From: a bacterium | GTDB taxonomy: Bacteria; Auribacterota; Auribacteria; Auribacterales; Auribacteraceae | Reading direction: 5' to 3' | Assembly: GCA_024233545.1 (NCBI GenBank) | Contig: JACKPL010000014.1 | Coordinates: 1-30,784, forward strand | Length of the DNA stretch: 30,784 nt | Part shown: positions 23,566 through 30,784 of the stretch, one piece after another | How positions within the stretch are numbered: position 1 is the first letter of the stretch | Layout: each line of letters begins with the position of its first letter | Notes under the pieces: generated by a model | The model's database searches: none | The model's input: the letters and a program-made list of their open reading frames with translations, nothing else | What the model was told of the DNA's origin: nothing | Made by a program: the position numbers and the translations under genes

Positions 23566-25128
23566 CTATGCTCGAAAAGCATGATGCAAAGAATGAACAA
23601 TATCGGATGCGATCATACTTCGAGTGCCGAACGTTTTGGCGGCAAATTCTCCTGCCATACCGTGATAAAATGTTGCACAGCATGCCGCTTTGATAGACGG
23701 CAATCCCAGCGCAAGAAAAGCACCCAGCATGCCTGCAAGCACATCTCCGGAACCGGCGGTTGCCAATCCGTTGTTGCCTGTCGGGTTAATAAACCGTGGC
23801 GAGTTTTTTGCAGTAATAAGCGTGTTTTTCCCTTTTAGAATGAGCGTTGTGTTGTGATTTTTTGTAAAATATTCGGCGTAGCTCAGCCGATGAGATTGAA
23901 TGTCGTCGGTATCTTTATGGATCAGCCGTGAAAATTCGCCTGGATGCGGGGTGATAACGGTAGGAGAAGCGGTTTTGTTTAAAAGGTTGGTATTAACCAT
24001 CGCAAGTGCATTGAGCGCATCTGCATCAATAGCGAGAGGATAGGGGCATTTCTGAATGAAATCAATTACGAATTTTGTTGTCTGCGGATGTTTGCCTAAA
24101 CCGGGGCCAATCAATACTGAGGAACACCGTCTATCTTTCATGACAGGAAAAAGCTGTCCTAACGCGAGGTGGTGAATGGTTTTTTTGTCAGTTTCGGGAA
24201 GAGAGCATGTGATTGCTTCGGTGAATCCTGATTCAATGACGGAATTGACGCTTTCCGGACAACAGACGGTTACCATTCCGCATCCTGAACGCAAAGCGGC
24301 TTGTGCCGCAAGAATAACCGAACCGGTTAATCCGCTGGATCCGCCAATTATAAAGAGGTGCCCAAAAGTATTTTTATGCGAATTTTCTTGTCGTTCGGGA
24401 AGCAGTCCTTTAATCCAACGCTTTGTTAAATAGTGCAAATTCGATTCGACAGAATTTATGGCTTCAGTAGGAAACCCGATGTCAATTACCTGTATTTTGC
24501 CGGTATATTCAGGGCCGTCTGCAAATAGGAGGCCATATTTGGGCAAACCGATAGTTAATGTAATTTGAGCTTTTACTGCAAGCGATGCTTTTCCCGTTGT
24601 ACCATTTACACCTGAAGGAATATCTATTGCGATAATAGGCTTGCGGCAACTGTTGATAAATTTGATCGCTTCTGCAGGTTGTCCGATTGGTTCTCCCAAG
24701 AACCCTGTGCCGAAGATACCATCGATTATAACGTTAGCGCTTTGTACGTACCGTTCAGTTTCTTTCAATTGTTCAGGTGTATCGGCGTGGATGATGGAAG
24801 AAGGATATTTCTCCAGAAGGCGGGAATAATGAAATAAGGCATCGCCCTGCAGTTTATCGATTGGTGCTAGATAAATGAGTTTGAGGTCAATGGTTGGGTC
24901 CTTGTCTAACAGACAGTGGGCGGCTACTATTGCATCGCCGCCGTTATTGCCTTTCCAAGCAAAAAGAACGATACTTTTTTTATTGGAGGGTATTTTTTGC
25001 AAAAAAGCATGTACATATTCCGCAACCTTTATACCTGCTGTTTCCATAAGGTGAGCACTAGGGATGCCAAGTTTTTTTATTGCATATTCATCAATTTGTG
25101 CCATTTGCTGAGCAGTTACGACTTTCAT
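23566..25128 (-). CDS. nnr: Bifunctional NAD(P)HX epimerase/dehydratase
   Basis: Repairs hydrated NADH and NADPH. The 520-residue protein is the full fusion. The N-terminal YjeF_N epimerase domain (about 1-215) has KGNNGGDAIVAAHCL and IDGIFGTGFLG. The C-terminal ribokinase-like ADP-dependent dehydratase domain (about 230-515) has GGSSGLTGSVILAAQAALRSG, IGPGLGK, DADALNAL, TPHPGEFSRL and the GSGDVLAGM signature near the end. Its ATG overlaps the pdxJ stop by four bases (25125-25128) and GGAG lies upstream. Last gene of the minus-strand housekeeping block, ending in TAG. Confidence 0.96.
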   Translation of the reverse strand: MKVVTAQQMAQIDEYAIKKLGIPSAHLMETAGIKVAEYVHAFLQKIPSNKKSIVLFAWKGNNGGDAIVAAHCLLDKDPTIDLKLIYLAPIDKLQGDALFHYSRLLEKYPSSIIHADTPEQLKETERYVQSANVIIDGIFGTGFLGEPIGQPAEAIKFINSCRKPIIAIDIPSGVNGTTGKASLAVKAQITLTIGLPKYGLLFADGPEYTGKIQVIDIGFPTEAINSVESNLHYLTKRWIKGLLPERQENSHKNTFGHLFIIGGSSGLTGSVILAAQAALRSGCGMVTVCCPESVNSVIESGFTEAITCSLPETDKKTIHHLALGQLFPVMKDRRCSSVLIGPGLGKHPQTTKFVIDFIQKCPYPLAIDADALNALAMVNTNLLNKTASPTVITPHPGEFSRLIHKDTDDIQSHRLSYAEYFTKNHNTTLILKGKNTLITAKNSPRFINPTGNNGLATAGSGDVLAGMLGAFLALGLPSIKAACCATFYHGMAGEFAAKTFGTRSMIASDIVHSLHHAFRA

Positions 25129-25847
25129 GAGTATTTCTCCAGAAGTTGTTTCATCTCAATTACCGCTTGTCTTAATCCGATAAAAACGGCCCTGCTGATG
25201 ATGTGATGCCCGATGTTAAGTTCTTCAAGATAGGGCATTGCGCATAGAGGGATGACATTTTTCATTGTTAATCCATGCCCTGCATTAACGCGCAGGTTTA
25301 AAGAATGAGCATATGATGATGCTGAAAAGAGCCTGTCCAGTTCTTTTTTTGCTTCCGATTCATTCTGTGTATTTGCATATTTACCAGTATGAAGTTCAAT
25401 AAAATCGGTTTTGGTTTGTGCGGCGGCGGAGATTTGTATTTTGTCAGGTTCTATGAATAAACTGGTAGTTATACCGGCTTCTTTCAGTTGTGCAATTGTT
25501 TGTGTAAGGCTTTTTAAATTTTTTGCAACGTCTATGCCACCTTCAGTGGTTACTTCTGATCTGCGTTCAGGAACAATAGTTGCCTGATGGGGTTTAATGC
25601 TACATGCACTGGATATTATATCCGGATAGTTTGCCATTTCGAGATTAAGTTTGGTCTGAACGGTTTTTTTTAGCAGTTCGAGGTCTCGGTCTTGTATGTG
25701 CCGCCTATCTTCCCGAAGATGTATGGTAATACAGTCAGCGCCGGCAAGTTCGGCGATTGCCGCCGCCCAAATTGGGTCCGGTTCATAGGTTTTGCGTGCT
25801 TCGCGTATGGTTGCAATATGGTCAATGTTAACTCCAAGGGTAATCAT
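25125..25847 (-). CDS. pdxJ: Pyridoxine 5'-phosphate synthase
   Basis: Condenses 1-deoxyxylulose 5-phosphate with 3-amino-2-oxopropyl phosphate in the DXP-dependent vitamin B6 pathway. The 240-residue TIM barrel shows GVNIDHIATIREAR at the start, DCITIHLREDRRHIQD, FIELHTGKYA, RVNAGHGLTMKNV and LNIGHHIISRAVFIGL, covering the known phosphate- and substrate-binding loops. AAGGA precedes the ATG at 25847. It is located between cdaR and nnr. Its presence implies the PdxA/PdxJ route rather than PdxST. Confidence 0.97.
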   Translation of the reverse strand: MITLGVNIDHIATIREARKTYEPDPIWAAAIAELAGADCITIHLREDRRHIQDRDLELLKKTVQTKLNLEMANYPDIISSACSIKPHQATIVPERRSEVTTEGGIDVAKNLKSLTQTIAQLKEAGITTSLFIEPDKIQISAAAQTKTDFIELHTGKYANTQNESEAKKELDRLFSASSYAHSLNLRVNAGHGLTMKNVIPLCAMPYLEELNIGHHIISRAVFIGLRQAVIEMKQLLEKYS

Positions 25848-25859
25848 GTTGAATCCTTT

Positions 25860-26807
25860 TTATTGTTTTTCCGAGATAGTTGCTTCAATTGTTGCAGGTT
25901 TAATATCCAAGATTGTAACTCCCTGCAAAAGGTATTTATCAGGAATTCTCCCTTCGAGAGGCAGGTCGTATACTCCTATTGCGAGATCGGTAATATCAAA
26001 AAATATTTTTATATCCGCCGGACGAATTGCATCAAGGGCTTCTTCCTTGCCGCGCAAGGTGATATCCACTTCGGTTGAGCTTATTTCTATTTTATAAAGT
26101 GTTTTTACTGTGCCGAGGGCTTGTACCGGTATTTTTAAAAAAGAACGGTCAATATTTTTTTCCAGAATACGTATGGTAACTTCAACAAATTTATCGTTAT
26201 TTAAGTCGATATCCGAACGAAAGGGTTCAAGGTGGACGGCAGTAAATTTTTTAGATGCGACGAGACCGCTGATATCGATCGGCACAGTATTTACCGTATC
26301 TTTGTCTTTAAGTAATTGTTCGGGGCCTTTGAGGGTAATTACCGCAGGATTGATGCGATGGCTGTCAAGAAGCGTAAACCCGGGCGAGGGCGACCCGGTT
26401 GTAACAACATTCACCTTGAATTCTTTTTCGATAATCTGATCTAACTTGATGGTCATCCGCGTTGGAAAAAAATCTTCAATTGTAACATGTTTTGGAAGGG
26501 TGATGTTCATGTCCTGTACCGGAATAGTAATAGTTCCCGGTTGGTGAATATCAATTAAATCTTTTTCAATAGTGAATGAATCGGCGTTGATTATATTTAT
26601 AACTCCTGCAGGGCCTTTGACTTTAAGGGTAAGAAAATCCATACTGCGTGAGGTTACGATCATAGTGTCGGCGTGAAGGATTTTTACCGGAATTTTAAAA
26701 AGCTTTTCTTTGCTTGCCAAGTCATTCACGAATGTCCATGTTGCAGTGGCTAGGGCTAAAGCAAGCAGTTTGAGCCAGAAATTATTAGTAAACAATTGTT
26801 TATTCAT
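25860..26807 (-). CDS. cdaR: YbbR-domain protein (CdaR-like)
   Basis: CdaR/YbbR proteins are membrane-anchored and modulate the diadenylate cyclase CdaA, which is encoded immediately upstream here. The 315-residue product has an N-terminal membrane segment (about residues 11-26, FWLKLLALALATATW) and about three YbbR repeats outside the membrane (for example VKGPAGVINIINADSFT, LKGPEQLLKDKDTVNTVPIDIS, LRGKEEALDAIRPADIKIFFDI). Bases are few between it and cdaA (16), consistent with one transcript. The symbol rests on neighbourhood and domain, as direct regulation has been shown only in Firmicutes. Confidence 0.88.
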   Translation of the reverse strand: MNKQLFTNNFWLKLLALALATATWTFVNDLASKEKLFKIPVKILHADTMIVTSRSMDFLTLKVKGPAGVINIINADSFTIEKDLIDIHQPGTITIPVQDMNITLPKHVTIEDFFPTRMTIKLDQIIEKEFKVNVVTTGSPSPGFTLLDSHRINPAVITLKGPEQLLKDKDTVNTVPIDISGLVASKKFTAVHLEPFRSDIDLNNDKFVEVTIRILEKNIDRSFLKIPVQALGTVKTLYKIEISSTEVDITLRGKEEALDAIRPADIKIFFDITDLAIGVYDLPLEGRIPDKYLLQGVTILDIKPATIEATISEKQ

Positions 26808-26823
26808 TATGCCGTTTTCATTT

Positions 26824-27606
26824 TTATTTGGAATGCTGATACATTGCCTGTAACAGCGATGTTATTTTTTCAGGTTCAACTTCTCGGATTAAGTTGCCGT
26901 TTTCAGCAATAGAGACTGTACCGGTTTCTTCTGATACAACTATAATAAGCGCATCGGTTTCTTCACTTAGCCCGACAGCCGCTCTATGTCGTGTTCCCAA
27001 TGACTTACTGATTTGATGGTATTGTGAAAGCGGAAGCAGGCAGGCCGCCGCCGCGATACGGTCTTGTTCCACGATCACTGCACCATCGTGAAGGGGGCCT
27101 GACGGCATAAATATTGAGCAGAGCAATTCTTTTGTAATATAACTGTCAAGCGCAATACCGGTACTTATATAATTTTTTAATCCGATTTCCCGTTCGAAAA
27201 CAATGATCGCTCCGATTTTCCTATGCGAAAGTGTTTGTACGGCGTCCACAACCATATCGGGTATTTTTATATCGGAAGTAAGCGAAAGGAAGAAAGGGCT
27301 TCTCCCGAGGCGTGCAAGCCCGCGGCGAAGTTCCGGCTGGAATATGATAACTAAGCCCAGAATTGCTATCGGGGTAAACATTTTAAGTAACCAATTAATT
27401 ACGATGAGGTCAAGCTTTTTTGAAATAAAGAATGTGATAATGAGCAGGAAAAGTCCTTTCATTACCTGTACTGCACGTGTTCCTTTAATAAAAAGAACGA
27501 AATAATAAATAAAAAGCGTCAGGATAGTAATTTCGATAACTGCTTTCCAGTTATCCTGCAGAAAAGTATGAACAATAGGCAGTGATGCAAAGAAAAATGT
27601 CAGCAT
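26824..27606 (-). CDS. cdaA: Diadenylate cyclase, CdaA type
   Basis: Makes cyclic di-AMP from two ATP. The 260-residue protein has hydrophobic segments in about residues 22-90 (CdaA-type membrane anchor) and a DisA_N/DAC catalytic domain (about 110-235). The two catalytic motifs are intact: DGA at 174-176 and RHRAA at 206-210, each in the usual context (GPLHDGAVIV, GTRHRAAVGLSEETDAL). It overlaps the end of folP by seven bases. Cyclic di-AMP commonly controls potassium and osmolyte balance and cell-wall homeostasis. Confidence 0.96.
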   Translation of the reverse strand: MLTFFFASLPIVHTFLQDNWKAVIEITILTLFIYYFVLFIKGTRAVQVMKGLFLLIITFFISKKLDLIVINWLLKMFTPIAILGLVIIFQPELRRGLARLGRSPFFLSLTSDIKIPDMVVDAVQTLSHRKIGAIIVFEREIGLKNYISTGIALDSYITKELLCSIFMPSGPLHDGAVIVEQDRIAAAACLLPLSQYHQISKSLGTRHRAAVGLSEETDALIIVVSEETGTVSIAENGNLIREVEPEKITSLLQAMYQHSK

Positions 27607-28451
27607 GCAGGCGTTGTTTCCTTCAATCGTTGTTTGATTGCCGATAATACGTTCTTTATTATAGCCATGTTATGGACGTTATGTACACGAATAATATCAA
27701 TACCGGCAGTCAGTAAATATGCGGTTATTCCCGCAGTGCCCCACATTCTGTCTTCAGGATTAGCGCTGGTGAACGGCTGAAGAAAACTTTTATTCGACGG
27801 GCCGTAAAGGACGGGAATGCCGAATTGCTTAAAAATGTGTGCATGAGCAATAATGTCGAGATTGTGTTCAATCGATTTCCCAAAACCGATTCCCGGGTCG
27901 AGAATAATATGGTTTTTCTGAATTCCTTGAGATTCCAGATAAGAAATTCTTTCAGTGAAAAACGAACAGATGTCGTCGACCACCCATCCTGTATAGTGCG
28001 GGTTGTTCTGCATCGTTTCCGGAGTTCCACTCATATGCATCACTACGATATCTGCGTGATAGTCTTTTGCAATAGTTACCATTTTGGGGTCAAAACGCAA
28101 ACCGGATATATCGTTGATGATGCATGCTCCTGCTTCAAGCGCCTGACGGGCGACTTCGGATTTGGTTGTGTCGATAGAGACCGGAATGCGCGTCATTTGA
28201 GCAAGTTGTTTAATAACCGGAATTACTCGTTCCAGTTCTGTTTCAAGAGAAACAGAACTAGCTCCGGGACGTGTTGATTCTCCGCCGATATCGATTATGT
28301 CTGCCCCGTTGTCAATAAGTTCCCGAGCATATTCAACAGCTTTTTGAGTTTCAAGATATGTGCCGCCATCGTAAAAAGAGTCGGGGGTAACGTTTACAAT
28401 ACCCATAAGGAGAGATTTTTTTTCTAAAAGCATATTAGACAGATGCGGCAT
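27600..28451 (-). CDS. folP: Dihydropteroate synthase
   Basis: Joins para-aminobenzoate and dihydropterin pyrophosphate in folate synthesis; the sulfonamide target. The 283-residue protein has all hallmark loops: MGIVNVTPDSFYDGG (16-30), DIIDIGGESTRPGA, SIDTTKSEVARQALEAGA, NDISGLR, and LDPGIGFGKS. The frame opens at ATG 28451, overlapping ftsH by 17 bases; ATG at 28433 (MLLEKKS) is an equally plausible start that lies just after the ftsH stop. Neither has a clear Shine-Dalgarno sequence. The downstream cdaA overlaps by seven bases. Confidence 0.96.
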   Translation of the reverse strand: MPHLSNMLLEKKSLLMGIVNVTPDSFYDGGTYLETQKAVEYARELIDNGADIIDIGGESTRPGASSVSLETELERVIPVIKQLAQMTRIPVSIDTTKSEVARQALEAGACIINDISGLRFDPKMVTIAKDYHADIVVMHMSGTPETMQNNPHYTGWVVDDICSFFTERISYLESQGIQKNHIILDPGIGFGKSIEHNLDIIAHAHIFKQFGIPVLYGPSNKSFLQPFTSANPEDRMWGTAGITAYLLTAGIDIIRVHNVHNMAIIKNVLSAIKQRLKETTPAC

Positions 28452-30324
28452 TGCGAGTTTCTTTTGCTTTTTGAGTAATGATCTTTTTTATTTCTGTTTC
28501 TTCGACAATTTCTTTGGCTAATAAGACATCCGCAATCGCTTGAAGTATAGGCTGATTTTGAGTGAGCAATTGTTTTGCGTGCGTATATGCGGAATCAATA
28601 ATTCGCTTTATTTCGCTGTCGATTTCCAGTGCTAAAGTACTGCTGAAAAAGGTTGTGTTTGGGGATGGAGGCATGACAGTGTAAGATACGGGTTGTTGAG
28701 GCGATTGATTCAATTGAACCGGCCCTAATTTGTCGCTCATTCCCCATTCGCATACCATCATGCGCGTCAGATGAGTAGCTTGTTTAATATCGGCGTATGC
28801 GCCGGTGGAGATATCGCCGAATATAATCTCTTCTGCCGCGCGTCCTGCCATAAGAGCAGTAATATGGGAGATTATTTTTTTGCGGGTATGTGCATGAGTA
28901 TCTGTTTCCGGCATGAGCATTGTCATGCCGAGAAACCCCTGTCCGCGCGGAATAATAGAAATCTTTTGGAATGGATATGTTTCGGGCAGAAGCGAAAGAG
29001 CAAGCGCATGCCCTGCTTCGTGATATGCGGCTATTCTTCGGTCTTGCTCATTCATAATGCGCGAACGGCGCTGGGTTCCCCATTTCACTTTATCGCATGC
29101 TTCCTGCAAATCATTTGTTTCTACCGCAGTTTTTTTAAGGCGTGCGGCAAGGAGAGCTCCTTCATTTATTAAGTTTGCCAATTCTGCGCCGGAGAATCCT
29201 GCTGTTGCTCGCGCAATGAGGTCAAGATTAGCGTTTTTGGACAATACAATTTTACGAGCGTGCGTTTTAAGAATGTCTCTTCTGCCGTCGAGGTCGGGTA
29301 AATCGAGCTGTACTTGCCGATCAAATCTTCCGGGGCGCAATAAGGCGGGGTCAAGAATATCAGGGCGGTTTGTGGCGGCGATGAGAATTACTCCTTCCTG
29401 TGTATTAAACCCATCCATTTCAACAAGAAGCGCATTTAGTGTCTGGTCTCGTTCACCATGTTCGCCGTCGGAATAAACGCTCCTTGACCTTCCGACTGCA
29501 TCGATTTCGTCAAGAAAGATTATACATGGCGCATGCCGTTTTCCTTTGGAAAACATATTTCTGACACGCAACGCGCCGATTCCTGCGAACATCTCGACAA
29601 AATCGGATCCGCTGATGCTGAAAAAGGGGACGTTTGCTTCTCCTGCAATTGCTTTTGCAAGCAGTGTTTTGCCAGTGCCGGGCGGTCCAACAAGCAATAC
29701 GCCTTTAGGCATTCTGCCGCCTAATTTTTGAAATTGTAAAGGGTCTTTAAGAAATTCAACAATTTCCTGTAATTCTTCAAGAGCATCTTCTACCCCTGCC
29801 GCGTCGGAAAAGGTTACATCTGTTTGCCGGGTTGATTTTAGGCGCCCCCTATGTTTGCTGAATGAAATGCGGCGTGAGCGTCGAGGAAATAGATGAGCGG
29901 AAATAAAAAACCAGAACACACCCGCAAGTATTGTCAGCGAAACTATCACCGGAATAACGATAGTGGAGAGCAGTGCATTGGTATGTTGTATGCGGTAATC
30001 GGGAATATGAGTGCGGAGGGCTTCGTAAATATTCGGGTCTTGGGCTGGAATCTGCACAATAAAATTTTTACCGGTTTTGTATGAAGGAATGTATGTGCCT
30101 TTGAGCTTTGTCCCGTTTAAAACGGCTTGACGTATATTCCCTTGTATCACTTCCTTATAAAATACTGTATAAGGCGGCCTTTCGTTATAGAGAATGTTAT
30201 TCTGCCATAGTTTAAGCAAAATCAAGAGGAATGCGGTGGCTACACTCCAAATCAGTACAGACCTTTTTAACGGGGCGTAGCGAATATGTTTAGGTATATG
30301 AGATTCTCTTTTTGTACTTTTCAT
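28435..30324 (-). CDS. ftsH: ATP-dependent zinc metalloprotease FtsH
   Basis: A membrane AAA+ protease that degrades misassembled and regulatory proteins. The 629-residue chain has two membrane segments (about 23-40 and 120-142) enclosing a small periplasmic domain. The AAA module has Walker A GPPGTGKT (213-220), Walker B IIFLDEID (268-275), and the second region of homology ATNRPDILDPALLRPGRFDR (317-336). The zinc protease motif HEAGH is at 435-439. The pore loop reads MFAGIG (245-250) where FVGVG is common; the key Phe is retained. It follows tilS, a frequent neighbour. Confidence 0.97.
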   Translation of the reverse strand: MKSTKRESHIPKHIRYAPLKRSVLIWSVATAFLLILLKLWQNNILYNERPPYTVFYKEVIQGNIRQAVLNGTKLKGTYIPSYKTGKNFIVQIPAQDPNIYEALRTHIPDYRIQHTNALLSTIVIPVIVSLTILAGVFWFFISAHLFPRRSRRISFSKHRGRLKSTRQTDVTFSDAAGVEDALEELQEIVEFLKDPLQFQKLGGRMPKGVLLVGPPGTGKTLLAKAIAGEANVPFFSISGSDFVEMFAGIGALRVRNMFSKGKRHAPCIIFLDEIDAVGRSRSVYSDGEHGERDQTLNALLVEMDGFNTQEGVILIAATNRPDILDPALLRPGRFDRQVQLDLPDLDGRRDILKTHARKIVLSKNANLDLIARATAGFSGAELANLINEGALLAARLKKTAVETNDLQEACDKVKWGTQRRSRIMNEQDRRIAAYHEAGHALALSLLPETYPFQKISIIPRGQGFLGMTMLMPETDTHAHTRKKIISHITALMAGRAAEEIIFGDISTGAYADIKQATHLTRMMVCEWGMSDKLGPVQLNQSPQQPVSYTVMPPSPNTTFFSSTLALEIDSEIKRIIDSAYTHAKQLLTQNQPILQAIADVLLAKEIVEETEIKKIITQKAKETRNAASV

Positions 30325-30348
30325 TCACTGCAATGATATCGGTTCAGT

Positions 30349-30377
30349 TTTATTTGAATAAAAGGAAATGTTGTCAA
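30349..30377 (-). promoter_or_regulatory. Possible promoter upstream of ftsH
   Basis: In the 163-base gap between tilS and ftsH, the minus strand has a perfect -35 TTGACA (30377-30372) and, 17 bases on, AATAAA (30354-30349, four of six consensus bases). The start of transcription would be about 15-20 bases upstream of the ftsH ATG. The -10 is weak. The rest of the gap is AT-rich with no other structure that I can support. Confidence 0.4.
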
Positions 30378-30487
30378 ACGAAGGTTGAAGTGTGATTCAT
30401 ACTTTTTCTGAATATAGTATAATTCACCACGCAACTCAATAATAAAAATGTTTGTTAGAACTTTAGTAAGTTAGTTTACGAAAACCA

Positions 30488-30784
30488 TTAAAAGTTCATT
30501 TTTAGGGTAATGTGCATAATAAATGTTTGAAGGTTTTCGGCAGGCGTCGGCGCAACTTGCGTGACCGGTGTCCAAATAATATTTTCATTGTGAGTAATCA
30601 CCGGGAGCAGATTGCGCAGGAAGAGGGGGATTTTATAATCGATATAAAGCTTCTTCAGCTTTCTGGTTCCGTGCGGTGTGAGTATGATATCTCCGTCATT
30701 GCGCGAACGGGCATGAAGTACAGAAGAAGGCTCAAGCATGATAACCGCAGTCAAATCGATTTCTCCGCCGGCATACAACGTGTC
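30488..30784 (-). CDS. tilS: tRNA(Ile)-lysidine synthase, C-terminal fragment
   Basis: TilS converts the wobble C of one tRNA(Ile) to lysidine so that it reads AUA. Only about the last 98 residues are in the window; the gene continues past the right edge. The visible part fits the TilS C-terminal domain: ARSRNDGDIILTPHGTRKLKKL, then YIDYKIPLFLRNLLPVI and a following IIWTP strand. A TTG lies in frame at 30778 but is internal. The stop is TAA at 30490-30488. The ATPase domain with its SGGxDS motif is not visible. Confidence 0.85.
   Translation of the reverse strand, partial: DTLYAGGEIDLTAVIMLEPSSVLHARSRNDGDIILTPHGTRKLKKLYIDYKIPLFLRNLLPVITHNENIIWTPVTQVAPTPAENLQTFIMHITLKMNF

Noticed and set aside
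30385..30423. A plus-strand TATAAT at 30418-30423 in the tilS-ftsH gap
   Set aside because: No -35 element at suitable spacing and no plus-strand gene downstream.
1..30784. Search for tRNA genes, rRNA, CRISPR arrays, insertion sequences and phage genes
   Set aside because: Intergenic spaces are too short and none shows cloverleaf, regular repeats with spacers, transposase or integrase sequence.

Overview
This window is bacterial, fairly AT-rich and almost entirely coding. It uses the standard bacterial code with ATG, GTG and TTG starts and mostly GGAG-type ribosome binding sites. Several features point to a member of the Planctomycetes-Verrucomicrobia-Lentisphaerae-Omnitrophota assemblage (PVC and relatives): a small protein of the Minf_1886 / Plancto_Ver_chp family at 17426-17803, a DUF1844 protein next to it, a spc operon without rpmD (L30), a cluster of three bactofilins (one with a zinc ribbon), and an ExeA/ExeB pair. 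This lineage call is inference from gene content. I could not run a phylogeny.

Region 1 (1-12731, + strand) is the S10-spc-alpha ribosomal supercluster from the tail of rplB through rplQ: rplB', rpsS, rplV, rpsC, rplP, rpmC, rpsQ, rplN, rplX, rplE, rpsN (zinc type), rpsH, rplF, rplR, rpsE, rplO, secY, adk, map, infA, rpmJ, rpsM, rpsK, rpsD, rpoA, rplQ. Genes are tightly packed and several overlap. rpmD is missing between rpsE and rplO, and L17 has a long hydrophilic C-terminal tail.

Region 2 (12801-15175, + strand) is a three-gene set: a membrane-anchored TPR protein, an Lrp/AsnC-type regulator and a class I aminotransferase. It converges with a single HEAT-repeat exported protein on the minus strand (15181-16842), with only 5 bp between the stop codons.

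Region 3 (16908-21803, + strand) is a six-gene operon that starts at a good sigma70-like promoter and ends at a perfect 42-bp palindromic terminator. It encodes an unrecognised helical protein, Minf_1886, DUF1844, ExeA/GspA-like ATPase, GspB-like protein and a TPR/coiled-coil lipoprotein. Two genes carry apparent lesions: an in-frame amber codon in exeA (18539-18541), and a frameshift near the end of the lipoprotein gene (between 21651 and 21679) that strands a clear C-terminal TPR out of frame.

Region 4 (21861-23342, minus) is three consecutive bactofilin genes behind their own promoter, with a repeated GTTCAAAC motif upstream.

Region 5 (23566-30784, minus) is a housekeeping block, in transcription order tilS (truncated by the window edge), ftsH, folP, cdaA, cdaR/ybbR, pdxJ, nnr. 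It combines tRNA modification, membrane proteolysis, folate synthesis, cyclic-di-AMP signalling, vitamin B6 synthesis and NAD(P)HX repair. I found no tRNA, rRNA, CRISPR array, insertion sequence or phage gene, and no gene-free stretch longer than about 225 bp.
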